DNA of 64,000 nucleotides. Origin: Afipia sp. 64-13. Lineage in GTDB: Bacteria; Pseudomonadota; Alphaproteobacteria; Rhizobiales; Xanthobacteraceae. Position numbers and translations under genes: made by a program. The stretch is from the NCBI GenBank assembly GCA_001897755.1, contig MKUJ01000014.1, forward strand, positions 138,501 to 202,500. Direction: 5' to 3'. The notes under the pieces were generated by a model. The model saw nothing but the letters and a program-made list of their open reading frames with translations, was not told where the DNA came from and did not search any database. Below, piece after piece: positions 61,556 to 64,000 of the stretch (positions are counted from its first letter, which is position 1; each line of letters begins with the position of its first letter).

Positions 61556-61674
61556 CACAAGCCCCAGCGGAACGGTTTCATCGGGAACCGTCCGGCAGGG
61601 GTTTGATGAGCCCAGCCGAACGGAGCGGGGCGGTTACGCCCCGGTCGTCTCGGCCTCGTTCAAGAGGGGCAAGC

Positions 61675-62034
61675 TTAAGCCGCGAGCGCGGCCTTGGCCT
61701 TTTCCGCGATCGCCTGGAACGCCGCCGGCTCGTGGATCGCGAGATCGGACAGCACCTTGCGGTCGACCACCACGCCCGACTTGGCGAGGCCGTCGATAAA
61801 TCGGCTGTAGGTCAGGCCGAACGGACGCACGGCGGCGTTGAGGCGCTGGATCCACAGAGCGCGGAAGGTGCGCTTCTTCAGCTTGCGGCCGATAAAGGCA
61901 TACTGCCCGGCCTTGTCCACGGCCGCCTTGGCGGCGCGGATGGTGTTCTTGCGGCGGCCACGGAAACCCTTGGCGGCCTTGTAGACTTTCTTGTGCTTGG
62001 CATGAGCCGTCACACCGCGTTTGACGCGAGCCAT
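61675..62034 (-). CDS. rplT: Ribosomal protein bL20
   Basis: The 119-residue 50S protein begins [29 protein letters not shown], an RNA-binding basic helix, and contains [25 protein letters not shown]. It binds 23S rRNA early in assembly and in enterobacteria also autoregulates its operon. AAGGAGAT precedes the ATG. Confidence 0.99.
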   Translation of the reverse strand: MARVKRGVTAHAKHKKVYKAAKGFRGRRKNTIRAAKAAVDKAGQYAFIGRKLKKRTFRALWIQRLNAAVRPFGLTYSRFIDGLAKSGVVVDRKVLSDLAIHEPAAFQAIAEKAKAALAA

Positions 62035-62097
62035 GACCGATCTCCTTCATCTGAAAATTGAAATAGTGACAGAGCGCCGCGTCTCCGCGGCAGGCGA

Positions 62098-62298
62098 TCA
62101 GTCGTTCGGCAGGAAGTACTGCTTGATGTTATCGCCGTCGGTCTTGAACAGGATCCGCGTGCCGCGAAGCTGACGAATCTGCTTCTTGGTGCGCTTGATC
62201 ATGCCGTGACGCTTGCCGGCATGGGCGGATACCACTTTGCCGGTTCCGGTGATTTTGAAGCGCTTTTTGGCGCCCGACTTGGTCTTCAACTTGGGCAT
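62098..62298 (-). CDS. rpmI: Ribosomal protein bL35
   Basis: The 66-residue basic protein reads [20 protein letters not shown] and ends [19 protein letters not shown], typical of bL35. AGGAGAG precedes the ATG. It is followed by rplT after 63 bp. Unlike many genomes, infC does not directly precede it; an opposite-strand gene lies between. Confidence 0.98.
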   Translation of the reverse strand: MPKLKTKSGAKKRFKITGTGKVVSAHAGKRHGMIKRTKKQIRQLRGTRILFKTDGDNIKQYFLPND

Positions 62299-62386
62299 TT
62301 GGCTCTCCTATGGCCGTGTCGAAGGCGGCCCCGAAAGGCACCTCGCCGGCAAATTGCTCGCTAGAGCGTTGATAATGCTCGACTTA

Positions 62387-62400
62387 TCTCCATTTGGAGA
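62387..62400. promoter_or_regulatory. Perfect 14-bp inverted repeat in the rpmI / secreted-protein divergent gap
   Basis: TCTCCATTTGGAGA is a perfect 6+2+6 inverted repeat about 90 bp upstream of rpmI, and may be an operator or hairpin. The rest of the 364 bp gap (62299-62662) holds no gene I can support. Confidence 0.35.
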
Positions 62401-62662
62401 CAGTCGGCATGAGACATCGCCACGGCAGCCCTTGATCAGCCGGGCGATGAAGGTCCGGCTTATGGCAGAGCGGCGGCAAAATGGCAACGATGAAAGGGGC
62501 TTCCGCCCGCCCAAAGCGCGCCGGAAGGGGCTCTCCGGCGGGCGGCGGATCGGGGCGGCGGCGCGAGGCCTGCAGGATCGCCGGGGCCTTATGCTGCGCT
62601 GCACTAGCCGAATCATGCGCTTTGGCTCATATCTGGCGCATCATTTCATGCCGAGGATCTCC

Positions 62663-63094
62663 ATGGCCCGCTCTGCCAAAGTTCAGGCTGTCGCCGTTTC
62701 CGCCCGTTCCGTGGGCATTGCCCTGTCGTTCGCCGGTTCGTTGCTGGCGGCATCGGCCCTGCTGGCGACCGGCTTCGACGACGGCGCCAAGGCCGGCGCC
62801 GCGTTCGACGGAACCTGGAAGGTCGTGATCATCACCCAGTCCGGCGCCTGCGATCCGGCCTACACCTATCCGGTGCGGGTCAGCGGCGGCCGCGTCAGCT
62901 ATGCCGGCGAGGGCGGTTTCGAGATTTCCGGCCATGTCGCCGATGGCGGTGGGGTCAATGTCGCGATCGCGCATGGCGAGCAGCGCGCCAGCGCCAGCGG
63001 CAGGCTGACCGCGAGCTCCGGCTCGGGCCAGTGGAACGGCAAGTCGTCCGCCACCGCCTGCTCGGGCCGCTGGGAAGCCAGCCGGACCTCGTAA
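62663..63094 (+). CDS. Hypothetical secreted protein
   Basis: The 143-residue protein has a hydrophobic signal-type segment (SVGIALSFAGSLLAASALLATG) and a mature domain of about 95 residues starting FDGTWKVVIITQSGACDP, with two cysteines (GACDP and TACSGRW) that may pair. I do not recognise a named family; the domain looks like a small beta-barrel. GAGGA lies five bases before ATG 62663; a second ATG at 62648 is in frame. It runs against infC and rpmI. Confidence 0.75.
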   Translation: MARSAKVQAVAVSARSVGIALSFAGSLLAASALLATGFDDGAKAGAAFDGTWKVVIITQSGACDPAYTYPVRVSGGRVSYAGEGGFEISGHVADGGGVNVAIAHGEQRASASGRLTASSGSGQWNGKSSATACSGRWEASRTS

Positions 63095-63147
63095 GGCGTC
63101 TCATTCTTCAGTCGCTTTTTTGCGTTGGCGCTGCACCGTACCCGTCA

Positions 63148-63198
63148 CCGACTCCCTCTCCCTTGCGGGGGAGGGTTGGGGTGAGGGCGCTAAATCGT
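63148..63198. repeat. Partial C/G-rich repeat after the secreted-protein gene
   Basis: ACTCCCTCTCCCTTGCGGGGGAGGGTTGGGGTGAGGGCG is a diverged single copy of the CCTCCCCC...GGGGGAGG family. It lies in the convergent gap with infC. Confidence 0.65.
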
Positions 63199-63257
63199 CG
63201 CGAAGATTGTACGCCCTCATCCGGCACGCTTCGCGTGCCGAAAATCGCGCACCTCTC

Positions 63258-63291
63258 AACAAAACAGCCCGCCAGATGATCTGACGGGCTG
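63258..63291 (-). terminator. Intrinsic terminator of infC
   Basis: On the minus strand CAGCCCG-T-CAGAT pairs with ATCTG-G-CGGGCTG (63291-63265), one mismatch and a tight loop, followed by TTTTGTT. It begins 26 bp past the infC stop. Confidence 0.7.
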
Positions 63292-63316
63292 CAAAATCTG
63301 CGTCGCATGAATCAAA

Positions 63317-63856
63317 TCAGCGCGGCGCCAGTACCATCACCACCTGACGGCCCTCGAACCTGGCGTCCTGTTCGACCTTGGCGACCTCGGCGACGGCGGC
63401 CTTCACCTTGTCGAGCAGCTTGGTGCCGATCTCCTGGTGGGCCATCTCGCGGCCGCGATAGCGCAGCGTGATCTTGACCTTGTCGCCTTCCTCGAAGAAC
63501 CGCAGCATCGCGCGCATCTTCACGTCGTAGTCGTGATCGTCGATCATCGGGCGGAGCTTGATCTCCTTGATCTCGACCACTTTCTGCTTCTTACGGGCTT
63601 CGGCGGCCTTCTTCTGCGCCGAATATTTGTACTTCCCGTAGTCCATGATCTTGCAGACGGGAGGATTGTTGTTCGGCGAAATCTCGACGAGATCCATGCC
63701 GGCTTCCATCGCCATCTTCACCGCAGCAGCAGTCTCGACGGTGCCGTGGTTGAGCCCGGTCTGATCGATCAACTGAATGGTGAGGTTGCGGATTTCATCG
63801 TTGGTGCGCGGCCCGTCTTTGGCGACTGTGGGCGGGGCTCTGTTGGGACGGCGAAT
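63317..63856 (-). CDS. infC: Translation initiation factor IF-3, with ATT start codon
   Basis: IF-3 keeps ribosomal subunits apart and checks start-codon choice. The protein has the N-domain with [26 protein letters not shown] and [20 protein letters not shown], and the C-domain with [39 protein letters not shown]. No ATG, GTG or credible TTG gives the conserved N-terminus; an ATT at 63856-63854, with GGAG eight bases upstream, gives exactly 179 residues beginning [22 protein letters not shown]. Rare-codon initiation is known for infC in enterobacteria, where it makes synthesis self-limiting. The TTG 28 codons later would cut off the conserved RTNDEI region. Confidence 0.93.
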   Translation of the reverse strand: MRRPNRAPPTVAKDGPRTNDEIRNLTIQLIDQTGLNHGTVETAAAVKMAMEAGMDLVEISPNNNPPVCKIMDYGKYKYSAQKKAAEARKKQKVVEIKEIKLRPMIDDHDYDVKMRAMLRFFEEGDKVKITLRYRGREMAHQEIGTKLLDKVKAAVAEVAKVEQDARFEGRQVVMVLAPR

Positions 63857-64000
63857 GGGACGGTCTCCGATATTGTGAAGGAAGGCTCTATTTTGAAGGA
63901 TAAAGGGCGGCCCGGCAAGGATGTTGCGAGCATCCGGACGGCCATCCGGGCAGAAACCTCCCGGGGCGCGGTATTTCAGTCACGGCGCGCCGGTTTCGCG
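63857..64000 (-). promoter_or_regulatory. infC upstream leader
   Basis: Minus-strand leader before infC. GCCCGG (63951-63946) can pair with CCGGGC (63915-63910) and inside it GGATG with CATCC (63935-63931, 63923-63919), a nested hairpin about 55 bp upstream of the start codon. It may be an r-leader or part of IF-3 autoregulation; that is speculative. The next gene leftward in transcription order is outside the window. Confidence 0.3.

Noticed and set aside
61556-61674. Phenylalanine attenuator before pheS
   Set aside because: Two GC hairpins occur but there is no T-run and no short Phe-rich leader frame.

Overview
The window is GC-rich alphaproteobacterial chromosome, almost entirely core housekeeping genes. 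Gene content and order fit the Bradyrhizobium/Rhodopseudomonas/Nitrobacter/Afipia group: rho-hemJ beside a PPSR regulator, maf-coaE-dnaQ-secB, hslVU next to hisB-H-A-F-E-coaA, hrcA-grpE-dnaK-dnaJ, and infC-rpmI-rplT-pheS-pheT. I cannot fix the genus from sequence alone. I saw no tRNA, rRNA, prophage, insertion sequence or CRISPR array.

The left 10 kb looks like the replication-origin region. Two parS-type sites (16/16 and 15/16 matches to the ParB site) lie just downstream of mnmE. About 6.5 kb further on, a roughly 640 bp gene-free stretch between hemJ and the PPSR gene (RP001 family) holds a cluster of degenerate DnaA boxes and an AT-rich segment. In Caulobacter and Rickettsia the origin lies next to the RP001 homologue. 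Here mnmE, rho and hemJ run leftward and PPSR, maf, coaE and dnaQ run rightward from the gap.

Region by region: 0.4-6.6 kb tRNA modification, a YyaL-type thioredoxin protein, GNAT, Rho and HemJ. 7.3-14 kb PPSR, Maf, CoaE, DnaQ, SecB, a Tim44-like protein, MltA and an Smr protein. 14-21 kb the HslUV protease and a tightly overlapped histidine operon ending in coaA. 21-27 kb an OlsB-like acyltransferase, a hybrid histidine kinase and ComM. 27-31.4 kb two chemoreceptors with nearly identical signalling ends. 31.7-38.3 kb gshB, yraN, rsmI, an LpoA-like lipoprotein, hemW, rdgB and rph. 38.5-46.4 kb the heat-shock cluster hrcA, grpE, dnaK, a methyltransferase, dnaJ and pmtA, with RpoH-type promoters before grpE and dnaK. 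46.7-57.4 kb pyrF, dapB, gpmA, ogt, nth, a CcdA-thioredoxin fusion and several membrane or periplasmic proteins. 57.5-64 kb pheT, a DUF559 gene, pheS, rplT, rpmI and infC, the last starting at an ATT codon.

Short inverted-repeat elements of several families occupy most convergent gene junctions and some intra-operon gaps. In two places they enter coding sequence: the start of hemW and the end of the DUF559 gene. I did not find a clearly new multi-gene system. The best leads are the origin/parS layout, the repeat-flanked DUF559 gene inside pheS-pheT, and the methyltransferase between dnaK and dnaJ.
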